A program made the position numbers and the translations under genes. DNA of 10,751 bases from Echinococcus granulosus (Eukaryota > Platyhelminthes > Cestoda > Cyclophyllidea > Taeniidae): the NCBI RefSeq assembly GCF_000524195.1, contig NW_020170406.1, forward strand, positions 1-10,751, in the 5' to 3' direction. Under the pieces are notes generated by a model. That model saw only the letters and a program-made list of their open reading frames with translations. It had not been told where the DNA came from and ran no database searches. This document shows positions 1-8,780 of the stretch, in pieces. The first letter of the stretch is position 1, and every line of letters begins with the position of its first letter.

Positions 1-245
1 GGTCCAAATTCCGTTCTTCACCGTAACAAGCAATGGTGCTGCTCTGTCACCAATCACGGGTGTGTTTTTAGTGATGAGACGGGCGTCTTACCTATGGAGG
101 TGCCAAACACCATTGCGCAGATACCAACTCTAACCTTTCCAAGTTCGCATATACGGTGAACCTCAGTAATATGACGTCTGAAGGGTTTCATCGTTTCTAA
201 CATCGCAGCTGTGTACGATTCAGGCTCCAGTGGCTTTGTCGCCAT
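1..245 (-). CDS. 5' part of a putative multi-pass membrane protein gene, truncated by the window edge
   Basis: The start codon is at 245-243 in an excellent context (ACCATGG). Exon 1 runs 245 to 92. The intron runs 91 to 39 (53 nt, donor GTAAGA, acceptor GAGCAG). Exon 2 runs 38 to 1 and stays open to the edge, giving 64 residues in all. A nearer acceptor at 45-44 would put a stop in frame after eight codons, so 40-39 is preferred. The first ~36 residues are polar and charged (MATKPLEPES onward, then PFRRHITEVH). From about residue 36 a long hydrophobic stretch crosses the splice junction (GKVRVGICAMVFGTSI then APLLVTV), followed by KNGIWT. The layout, a cytoplasmic N-terminus then a small-residue membrane segment and a Trp-containing turn, loosely resembles four-pass CD20/MS4A-type proteins, but this is only a resemblance. 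It is divergent from the stress protein gene, with about 660 bp between the two start codons. Confidence 0.55.
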
Positions 246-260
246 GGTAGCACTGCAGCA
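246..260 (-). promoter_or_regulatory. Splice-acceptor-like site just upstream of the start codon
   Basis: On the minus strand the sequence ATTGCTGCAG ends at 254-253 and is followed by seven nucleotides (TGCTACC) and the ATG. It resembles a 3' splice site and could accept a spliced leader or end a 5' UTR intron. There is no transcript evidence in the sequence; the call rests on the motif and its position. Confidence 0.3.
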
Positions 261-812
261 ATAGTTAATGTGAACATTCAGTCAAGGTTTGGAACACCGA
301 TGTAAACCTTGAAGCTTGATTAGAGAAACTTCTTTCATGTCAAGAAATTAGCACGTAAAAAGAAGATTCGCGATTATCTATTGCCCATCGTACAGGACCG
401 GAGATGAGAGTTGTGACCAGAGGGTGACTCAGTTACAATAGCCCCTTTTGCAGCTAGTCACGGCGCCACCAGCCATCTACGGCAAGTACCTTCTTCCTTT
501 ACTAGGTGTTTTGGGTTGGTGTCTAGTCATTGGAACAGCAATTACTGCAGTCCTTTAAAAGCGCGTTTACTTACAGCCGTCACGGAATTGCCCATTAGCT
601 ACTCCGTTGCATTGAGAAAATGTAATTTTCTGACTGTGTCGAGGGCAATCCTTTTTCCCTCTTTCGCTTTCATCTCAATTGTTAATCCCTTCCTAGATAT
701 ATCACGAAGGTGAAATTCGTCCAAAATCCATTTTTCCGCACAAGTTTTACCAGGAATTTATCACTTCGGTCAGTTTTTGCACGTCGTTAGTGCCAAATAT
801 TCACGCACCTCA

Positions 813-839
813 TTGATTGGCCGGAGTTACACCAATCAA
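813..839. promoter_or_regulatory. Inverted pair of CCAAT boxes (perfect 8 bp inverted repeat)
   Basis: TTGATTGG at 813-820 and CCAATCAA at 832-839 are exact reverse complements separated by 11 bp. Each contains a CCAAT pentamer, the core bound by the NF-Y factor in animals. The pair ends about 70 bp before the stress protein start codon and is followed at once by GACGTC (841-846), which matches the core of a cAMP/ATF-type element. Placement fits a proximal promoter; the function is inferred. Confidence 0.45.
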
Positions 840-890
840 AGACGTCGTCATCAGTTGCTGTGGTCCTACCGTTCGTCACTTAGCAGCAGG

Positions 891-901
891 GGTATTTTTA
901 G
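891..901 (+). promoter_or_regulatory. Splice-acceptor-like site just upstream of the stress protein start codon
   Basis: GGTATTTTTAG ends at 901 and is followed by exactly seven nucleotides (GAAAGGC) before the ATG at 909. The U-rich run followed by AG is a good flatworm-type 3' splice site. It may receive a trans-spliced leader or close a 5' UTR intron. If it were a cis site joining coding exons, the stress protein would have extra N-terminal residues from an upstream exon, which I could not find. Confidence 0.35.
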
Positions 902-908
902 GAAAGGC

Positions 909-1394
909 ATGAACCTACGCAGTGGCATCGCCACATCGGGTAAAAGGCAAATCCTCCTCGCTGTGGACGGATCAGAGAACGCTAAGTTCGCGTTCAGGTG
1001 GTACCTTGAGTGGTCTCGACGACCTGATGATGGAGTCCTCTTCTTTCATGTCTTTGAACCACCCTCGCTGCCCGCCATTACGTTGACAAATCCCAGTTCT
1101 ATCCCAATCGAGGAGTGGAGTAAGATTCTGAAGGCGCGGGTGGACAGCGTCAATCGACTCCAGGACGACTACATCGCGGAAGGCAGGGCTGTCGGTTTGA
1201 ATTGTGAGTTCTTGAGTCAACCGTCAGAAAAGATTGGGGATGCGATTGTCGAACAGGCTGAGAAAGTTGGCGCCCATCTCATCATTATGGGAACGCGGGG
1301 ATTAGGACCTATTCGACGAACTCTTCTTGGCAGCGTCAGTGACTACGTTATCCACGAGGCCTCTGTTCCAGTCACAGTTGTACCAAAAGTTTGA
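909..1394 (+). CDS. Universal stress protein (UspA domain), single exon
   Basis: The product is 161 residues, typical for a single-domain universal stress protein; these small cytosolic alpha/beta proteins often bind ATP and are linked to stress tolerance. The domain starts at about residue 14 with strand 1 (QILLAVDGSENA; Asp20 is the residue that usually contacts the adenine). The second strand is LFFHVFEPP, and after a helical middle comes HLIIMGTRG. The diagnostic ATP-binding pattern G-x2-G-x9-G-S is complete: Gly128 and Gly131 in GTRG, then Gly141-Ser142 in LLGSVSDYV. The chain ends in VPVTVVPKV, the usual last strand. No intron interrupts the domain. ATG 909 is chosen because the open frame upstream (back to a TTG at 777) contains no ATG and does not resemble the family. 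A TGA stop at 1392-1394 is followed by a poly(A) signal. Family assignment is secure; the physiological role is not visible here. Confidence 0.93.
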   Translation: MNLRSGIATSGKRQILLAVDGSENAKFAFRWYLEWSRRPDDGVLFFHVFEPPSLPAITLTNPSSIPIEEWSKILKARVDSVNRLQDDYIAEGRAVGLNCEFLSQPSEKIGDAIVEQAEKVGAHLIIMGTRGLGPIRRTLLGSVSDYVIHEASVPVTVVPKV

Positions 1395-1429
1395 TCACTT
1401 GTTCAAATTCTGTGCACCATTGCCCTCGG

Positions 1430-1435
1430 AATAAA
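1430..1435 (+). terminator. Poly(A) signal of the universal stress protein gene
   Basis: A canonical AATAAA lies 36 nt after the stress protein stop codon. A GT-rich and T-rich stretch follows from about 1480 to 1512, as expected downstream of a cleavage site. This predicts a very short 3' UTR. The same hexamer occurs by chance many times in the AT-rich spacer to the right, so its position, not its presence, is the evidence. Confidence 0.7.
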
Positions 1436-3143
1436 GGCCAGTCCATTGCTTTTGACTTTTCATATATTTCGTAAATCTGTGGTTATTAATCGTTGATTTT
1501 TTATATCTTTAAATATAAGAGGACCTAAGAGCACCATCCAGCCTAACTGCGGGCTACCATTGTGAATTACTTAGTTTCATTCGTAATTAAAACATGATGC
1601 TCATTTCTGTTTTATTTAATTATATATTGACCTGAGTCAGCGCTAAAATATGGGGTTTTAAATGCCCTTTCCTTTGCTGATATGTGTCTTGGTCAGTGGA
1701 ACAGACAGCATTAGGAACTTTGACCCCTTTGAAAGGAGACACAAAATTGCTGCTTCCACAAATCTCACCCAACCCCATGCAACTCTCTACTATTTCGTGT
1801 GGCCATATGATTGCCCGAGTACACGGAATACACAAGGTGGTGGAGAGGATGGGGATGAAGGTAGTCGGTTTACTTTCCTATCCCAACTGAGGTTCCCTAT
1901 GAAGTTTTTTCATGGAGAGGTTTTTTAGTGGGATGATGTGTGATTCGCTAGTCCGTAGCCGCTAGTCACCCGTCACTGGTCGCAGCTATTTCTGAAGAAG
2001 GGGAAAAAGTAAAAGGAAAATTTTTCTTACTCGCCTTCTAGTTGTATCGATTTGTGTCATTTAGGCAGATGTCAGCCATAATCGTTGATTGGCCATAGGC
2101 ATGGACAAGTGAACAGTTTGTGTCTATAGTCCACTAGACTCACACTCACAGACAGGGCGTAACCCTTTGAGGATAGAAGTGATGTGTGTTTCAGTGACCC
2201 AATCACCCGAAAATAACCGACGATGTGTTTTACTTCGTTTTGCAAACACAATGCACTGCCCAAGAGGTTAATCATTGCCTTATTTTCCCCCAGAGAGGGA
2301 CTGGCCATTATTTGCCTTCGCCAGTAATTCTGCTTCTGGGAGAAAAATCGCTTTTTCCATTAGTGACATAGAACTCCTACTGAATAAAGGTGAATTGGCA
2401 AAAGTTTTTGTGGGTCTTTTGTGCTTGTTTTGAAGAACTTTCTAACATAAATCAAGCAATCAAATTCTAGTGGGAGAAGCTATTTCTTGTGATATCCTAA
2501 CCATTTAAGTCCCGTGCTTGTAAGGCCATACATTGAATAAAGCTTCTTCATCCATTTGTTTAATTTAAAGGTACATTTACTTTAGTGAATTTCTGTTCCT
2601 CTTTAAACGAAAAGCTTAATTTTTGTGTGTTAAATGCACAGGCAACTTGAAATGCTTCACCCAACACGGTGTGAATGGCTAATGAGCGCAATGGGAGCTG
2701 ACATTCCGACACTAGGTATTTCTACTTGAAAAGCTATTTTCTCAAAATACTGGAGTTTAATTTTACAAAATTGTTTAATGAGTCGTTTCAAAGTCGAAAA
2801 AGGTAAAAATAAATCTTTATCAAGATTTGTGAAGTTATTATGGGCTTTCAAATCCCTCACTAAGTGCTTTATCCCATTCTGGTACGAGGAGAGGAAAATG
2901 CGCTCTTTAATTTCAGATTATGAAAATGCTTTTTCTAGAGCTGCCGACAACATGACCCTTTGTTTTTGGGGATAATTTTAAAAAATGCTAAGGCATTCAC
3001 AACGTTTCTACGTCCTTTAGAATCGGGCAGTCGGGTAAGTTCGTTAGAGGGAAGGAAGAAAGGCTGCTCTTGTTGTGGAGAAAAAATGGGCGTCTAATCC
3101 GTAAAATAAGCCCATATAAAATGAGTACCGCTTGACATTTTAG
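1436..3143. other. AT-rich intergenic DNA, no recognised gene
   Basis: Several short open frames occur here (for example near 1662-1928, 2072-2308 and 2657-2975), but they overlap each other on both strands and show no domain, conserved motif or consistent splice structure. I found no tRNA, no repeat family I recognise and no transposon ends. A 14 nt segment at 3021-3034 is flanked by a good acceptor (CGTCCTTTAG) and a perfect GTAAGT donor, and could be a micro-exon, but this is speculative. Confidence 0.5.
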
Positions 3144-3517
3144 GAGTTATTGCATTAGACTCATCGATGAGAGTGTCTTGTATATTCTGGAACTTGAAGG
3201 GGAGGCATTGCAAGTGACTTCCCAAGGTAAGGAGAGATCAAGTGCCTTACAGTTTGGATAGTGTTGAGATTTCTCTAATGATCAGGAGATAAGATTTAGA
3301 GCATGAATAGCAATAAATTGTAGTACTTTGATTATTTTTTACTCTTTGTTTCGGTTTCTAGGATAATAAAGACTCAAGGATTGTGCTTTCACTGGCTGAC
3401 ACGGCCTTTTCCCCATGTTAGTAGCCCTCTCCTCCCCACTCAGAGAACCTTCCTGTACGTCGACAATACATATTCTGCCCTAGTGTTATGACCTGCCCCG
3501 TCTGCAGGAAAGACTAG
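3144..3517 (+). other. Weak candidate: two splice-compatible exon-like segments
   Basis: Segment 1 (3144-3226, 83 nt) is preceded by CATTTTAG, followed by the donor GTAAGG, and open in one frame (residues include RLIDESVLYILELEGEALQ). Segment 2 (3444-3517) follows an unusually good acceptor (CTCTCCTCCCCACTCAG), joins segment 1 in phase and ends at TAG 3515-3517 with residues including FCPSVMTCPVCRKD, a Cys-rich tail. The intervening intron would be 217 nt. I recognise no family and found no convincing upstream exon. Short open segments with splice-like borders arise easily in AT-rich DNA, so this may be chance. Confidence 0.15.
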
Positions 3518-6500
3518 AACACCATAAAATATTTTCTTTTATAGACTTGAGAATATCTTTAGCAGGCGCTAACCCACATTTGTGAGGCCTGTAGTCAATT
3601 CCTTTGCTTTATCACCATATGTCATCCTAATTTTTCGCCCACGTAGGTGATCAAATTGAGACACACACAAAGCCATTTCTAAGGGCATTATTTAATCAGA
3701 AATGTGCTTCTTTTGGAGTATTTTATTGAAAATTCGTACAGACTACTATTGCTTCTCTTTGCTCTCAATGTAGCTTTCCGAGTCTTTGCCGAAGGCATAA
3801 TAAAGCGGGCGAATGTAAAAGGATTGTTTACTATTGACGTACAAAAGGCCTGCGAGGCTATAAACATGCCACAAGAAGGAAATCCAAACAGTAGAAAAAT
3901 TTTCAAATGTAATCCAAGACTGCAAATTTTTAGTCAATAATTATTTCTAATTCAAAAATGGTGTAATCTCATTTCGAAATTCCATAAAAATGAGTGATAT
4001 CCAGACACGTATTTTCAACCTGCAAATTATAAATTAGCCTATTTTCTGGGTAATAATGAATGCGACGTATATTTATATGGCAAAAATGTTAATCTCGGGT
4101 GTTATAGAGTTTTACCTTAAGTCAAAATAGAGTCATAACTACCAGAACAAAAAAATTATTACTGATGTACAGAAGGGCTGAGATGCCACTCGAACGGTTC
4201 AGATGCCATGCCGCTTAGCTTAAGTACAAAAGCGGAGCCTCAAAATCCCACGAAGCTAAAAGGAAGAGTAAAAGGGACAAAGTATTACACAGTCCTCTCT
4301 TCTCCTTTAAGCGTTGTCCACGGCGTTCCCCTTGGTCGAAATTCACGACGTAGTATATTCTGTGAAAAATGCACTCACAAACCCATTGCGCCTGTCACTG
4401 AGAGGATATCTACCTACATTGCTACTAATCCACTTCGGTCATTCCACTGGATGTGGAGGTTCGTCCTGTCTAAGAAATGCGTTGGGGAAAGGGAAATGCG
4501 TAGGCTGTCACTTACGTCTGTCGCCATTCACATGATTAATGTCCTCATTCAGGTGCCGTAAAAAGTTATTATCAGATTTTTTTAAATGATTTAAGACCAC
4601 AACTAGTGTTGCTTTGATAGTTTACCTTTCACTACCACTAATTTAGCGCCCTGAGTCTCTCCCGAAGGCGAAATAAAACATAATGGTAGGATAGAATGTG
4701 ATTTGCCAATGTATGGAAGGGCAGAAAAGCTACTGGCATGCTTCCAAAGATCATATCTCCGAGCGAAAGTGCAATGACTAAATGTTAGCCAAATCATCAA
4801 AGTATTACCAGAACCACTTTCAGCGGCGGTTGACTAACAAATAAGTTTTGTCATTCCTGACTACAAAAATCCTGTCTTACTATAAGCCAAAACAGTAGAA
4901 TATACTTTTCAGATCTTTGTCAGATTAATATTGTGTTTTTTAGTTTAAATTATTATAAAACTCAAGGCCCGAAACCAGACAGATGTCACAGTAGGAGACT
5001 TGGCAACTTTCCCATTGCATGAAAAAAGGACCTGTCAAGGTTTTGCTGAAAGTTGCCACTAGGCCTGGATCAGTGTCTACCCATCAAGTAGTTGAAGCCG
5101 TCAAAATATCGGCAAAGATAAAAGTCTTATTTTATTAGGCGACAGCAAAATTTACCTTGTCTTCGCCCTCATCTCAAAATATGCTTGTGAAAAATTCGAT
5201 TGCAAAAGTAGTAAAGTAGTAGTAAAGGCGGTATTGATTTAAAAAGTGACATTGTGATCGACAGGAGAGAGACGTCGGCAAAATTCAGCTAAAATGACAT
5301 CGAGATTCGTCGTCAATGTTGTATATTTTTAGCACTACTTATTGTTTAGTTAACACAGGACTGCATGTTACCCCTTTGGTTATTTCCTTTTAAAGCAATA
5401 TGTTTGGATAAAGGCTAATGAATTTCAAACTGTTATCTTTAACTATAGTGTTCATTTAGAGCGAGTGACACAAATGGTTTGAGGTCAATGCTTTCACAAT
5501 ATTGCGATTGCATAGCCTTGACAGGCAAGCAGCTAGGCAGTTGAGTTCTGTGTGCATTCTCATCGTAAACTTGCCATGAATCCTGTGCATTTATTACCAT
5601 GCATTAAACGATCAATGGAGGCGATGGTTTTCCAGAAAGGAGGCCAACGGAAGCACCAGGTGGTGATGAATGCAATGATTAAAACTGCTAGATCACAAGA
5701 GCAAGAAATGGTACCGTCATTTTGTAAAAAAATGAGTAAACTTGACACCTAAATATTTCAAGGTAACCCATGGAAGAACTTTTATTGAACAGATAAGCTT
5801 TAAATGGCTAGAAGTAGGGTTCAATAGTTTTACTCCTGGGGTTTATCTTAGAATTAAAAGGGCTGGTGCAAACAGATTATTAGGGCTCATAAGTGGGTGT
5901 AATCTAAATAAACCCTGATCACAATTTGTATTCTTTTTTAAACGAATTTGAAAGTTACTTATCTGTTACCACCTTGATTACTGTCTAGTCTTTACACCCC
6001 TTACTTCAACAACACATCTTTGGTTGAAGCCTAACTTGATAACAAGAGCTAATACGTCTTTTATTGTCATCGTTTTCTTAATCTCGGTCTGATTTGCGGT
6101 TTTTTCAGGGAAAAGTCGCCGATTTGTGCACATCCTTAAAGTTTAGTGCACAAGTTATAATTTCTACCCATCCCCTACTTCGAATAAACGATTGTTTGTT
6201 AGATGATTGACAGCAGTACAACCTTACTTTCAGCCATAATTTTGCGCGCGTAGATAGTAAATTCAAAACAAATTCATCCTCAATTGATAGGATTTTCGGC
6301 ACAAGGCAGTAGAAAATGCGTCCTGGACTAACTTTTGTGAGGTTAAATGACCCCTAAGGAGTAAGCTGGTTGCCTTTCTGCAGAAGAATTGGCAATTAAT
6401 GTCTCATGCTCAGCAACCATTCCAGACTATTTCACTCACGTTTAGGAAGTGGTCACTCTCGTGCTACCACATTTCACCTGCCATTCAAGCAATTGATATT

Positions 6501-7712
6501 TTACTGAGCAAACATTTGCCATGTAGTTTAAACAGAACAAATCCGAAAAACAAACATTGACAGGAGTCAGAAACTGCCTCTTGGTAGCAGGAAACAATTT
6601 GTCCTCTGTACTAGTTGCGTTTGTGTATGTAATGGTTTCGCATGTACCCTATATGCATTATAACCCAAAACGGAATAGGGAATGTGCTGGCCTATTAATT
6701 CGAGGAGTAATGTGACTTCCCGTTAGCTCTTCTGATGAGTCTGCTATATGCTTTGGAACCGAGCCTTTAAGGCATTGCTTAGAATTTGACAATTCAGTTT
6801 GGAATAATATCTTTTAAATGCAAACATTATTGAAGTGAATTTTAGATATTTCCTCACGTCGGGGGCAGACTTTATAACAAACAGAACACTAAAGCAGATT
6901 TTATCAGTGTGGGTTGAGTTTATCGAGAATCACTGCTGATTTTATACAATAATTAGAAAGTGAATTATTTGAACTAGGCGCTTGTTTGGAATGCAACCTA
7001 ATAAACACTCAAGGTTGAAGATTTGTAGGTATTTTTGCAGAGGAATAGGCTATAGAGATAATAAAACGATTTTTGGAGGATCACTGAGTGCATGAAAAAA
7101 AGTTGTTTGCAAACCACACACCCAATTCCTTCCTTTCAAATGCCCTAACAGTGACCACAAAATCACAAAATATGCCATTTAGACATACCTTTTGTTAGAC
7201 AAGTGTTAAAAAACACTGCTGGTTTCTTTCGCTCACCTACACATTCTTTATGTGATTTAATAATGAATAAAACAGCATATTTCAGCTTTTACCAGTGAAG
7301 AGTTTAACAGACTGGAACCTCTCATTGTTGTCCCGTATTATGGGAGAAATCAAACCTCCCCCATTGTAAAATAGCCCAATATATGTAGTTGGTTCCTTTG
7401 GGGACATTAAAATAACTTCTGTTTGAGGTTTTCTCCACCCTCACATCTGTAGAATATTTACCAAGTCTGAAGGCCGTCACAAGGTTGTAGCAACAATAGG
7501 TAAACAGCTTGCCACGAAGCAAGCCAAGATTAGGAATTTGTGTTTCAGGGGCGAGGTAAAAGACCTGATGAAACAGTCACCCTAGTGACAATTGGATAGG
7601 CAGCATTTACAGCTTTGATATTTGAAAAACAGCCACCTAAACACTAGTCCTTTTTTGCCTTGTCAAACTGTGCTAGCCGTAGGCGCAGTTGGAATCGTGG
7701 TAGCAGAGAAAA
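3518..7712. other. Long AT-rich intergenic spacer, no recognised gene
   Basis: I see no supportable gene in this 4.2 kb. The longest open frame (4208-4561, 117 codons from an ATG) is overlapped by another open frame on the same strand, lacks recognisable motifs, and has amino-acid content typical of non-coding DNA. A shorter one (ATG at 5576, stop 5750-5752) is charged and Met/Lys-rich, again without a family. No tRNA, rRNA, known flatworm microRNA seed, terminal repeats or transposase motifs were noticed by eye. Confidence 0.5.
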
Positions 7713-7736
7713 GATGGATGAATGAATGAATGAATG
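7713..7736. repeat. Short tetranucleotide microsatellite (GATG)2(AATG)4
   Basis: Two GATG units are followed by four perfect AATG units, 24 bp in all. It lies in non-coding DNA. An open frame on the minus strand across it simply reflects the repeat having no stop codons. Confidence 0.85.
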
Positions 7737-8185
7737 CGTTTTTGCATTGCTAGCTGGACTAAAAGATTGATCAAAGGTGGTATCTGGAATAGTGGAATGG
7801 ATGGAGAGGGTAGATAAATAAGTAAAACTGACGGGCTGAGATATATCCAGGTGATAAAGTAAGAGAATCCCTATAGGTGCCATTCGAATACCTACCTACT
7901 CATCGTACTTATATCTAAACTGAGCAAGAGAGAAACTCACACGCTACTAAAGTTACCAACATTCTAAGCAGTTAAACACATTTACTCTCATGCAGTTGAC
8001 GCTAAAGACGGCTAACTCAAACACTGAATCGCTTTGTCATAAGGGTTCTTAATAATAGGTAAAATAGCCCTCCTCCCAAAAAAGGAGCATAATTTGAACC
8101 CAACTTAGGTGTTTTGGATTGATCTCATCTCAACAAAAAGTTCAGTTTTGCCTTTCAATTAAACTATTTAAACTAAAAAGGGAAG
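7737..8185. other. Intergenic DNA, nothing recognised
   Basis: I find no gene, RNA gene or repeat here beyond short A-rich and C-rich patches. Stops are frequent in all frames. It ends where the base composition rises and protein-like frames begin at about 8186. Confidence 0.45.
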
Positions 8186-8710
8186 ATGGAATTCACCTGC
8201 ATCACTATGCGTGAGCCAGATAGATATGCCATCCGTATTATTGACACCGCCATAGAAGGTCATCAGTGGTCACAACCATAGCCAAATCTGATCACTGTCC
8301 GTAAACAGGTGAAGAGCCCTCAAGTCGAACAAGCCCTCACACCAAAATCATTTGATATCTTGCAGAGACTTCAACAGCTGACGCCCTCGTTAAGCTACCT
8401 ATGTCACTGACCAGGGCCACCGTAACAGTTGCTCAAGCCGCCACAGATTATTACCCTAATCCAATTATCATATTTCCTGCTTTAAAACCAGGTTTTCAGC
8501 ATCTCCAAGTAAATTGATGTCTGTTTTAGGACAATCCAGAGCTTCTTGAAAAAATTGTCACTCGAATTTTTCAGGATGAACCGGTCGCAAAAAGGGATTA
8601 AACAAGGAAACAGGCAAGCACTACATGTGATGACAGGGTCAGTGTCACTGGGTCCATTCAAAGAAAAGGCTAAAGCTGTTAAGACAGGAGAAGAGTCGAA
8701 TGCTCGGTAG
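8186..8710 (+). pseudogene. Interrupted coding-like block, possibly a decayed or unrecognised gene
   Basis: Several segments read like protein but no single intact frame joins them. From ATG 8186 the frame gives 31 residues (including EPDRYAIRIIDTAIEGHQW), hits TAG, then continues in the same frame for about 42 residues (including VEQALTPKSFDILQRLQQL) to a TGA. Next, after an acceptor-like TGTTTTAG, a segment from 8530 reads DNPELLEKIVTRIFQDEP before a stop. In another frame, ATG 8576 to TAG 8708-8710 gives 44 residues ending EKAKAVKTGEESNAR. The block is less AT-rich than the spacer to its left. I recognise no family. It may be a pseudogene, a remnant of a mobile element, or a real gene with small introns whose structure I could not solve. 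It is tail-to-tail with the tetraspanin, 70 bp from its stop codon. Confidence 0.25.
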
Positions 8711-8780
8711 GTATAATTCACTCATACGGAGGCAAACGTGATATCGAAGTACGGTTGGTTGGCCGTTCATTTGCATCACC

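Larger units (their letters stand above)
246..908. other. Shared upstream region between two divergent genes
   Basis: This 663 bp spacer separates the start codons of the minus-strand membrane protein gene and the plus-strand stress protein gene. I see no convincing coding sequence in it; the open frame at 516-713 has no recognisable protein features. The notable elements lie in its right part, close to the stress protein gene: an inverted CCAAT pair, a GACGTC element and an acceptor-like site. Confidence 0.6.

Noticed and set aside
777..908. In-frame N-terminal extension of the stress protein (44 residues, rich in Arg and Ser with no acidic residues, like a mitochondrial presequence)
   Set aside because: It begins with TTG, contains no ATG, overlaps the paired CCAAT boxes and is separated from the real start by an acceptor-like AG. 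The composition is probably coincidence, though an upstream spliced exon cannot be fully excluded.
972..1220. Minus-strand open frame inside the stress protein gene
   Set aside because: It is the antisense shadow of the strongly supported plus-strand coding sequence.
1620..1928. Three overlapping open frames on both strands
   Set aside because: They exclude each other, have no recognisable motifs and show no splice support.
4208..4561. 117-codon open frame starting with ATG
   Set aside because: No domain or family features, overlapped by a second same-strand frame, and length is within what chance allows in several kilobases of spacer.
5552..5752. Charged open frame of about 60 codons
   Set aside because: The nominal start is GTG; from the first ATG at 5576 it is 58 residues with no recognised features.
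7190..7300. Minus-strand open segment ending at a GTATGT donor near 7188
   Set aside because: No convincing acceptor or partner exon. It shows how easily exon-like segments appear in this AT-rich DNA, which also lowers confidence in the 3144-3517 candidate.
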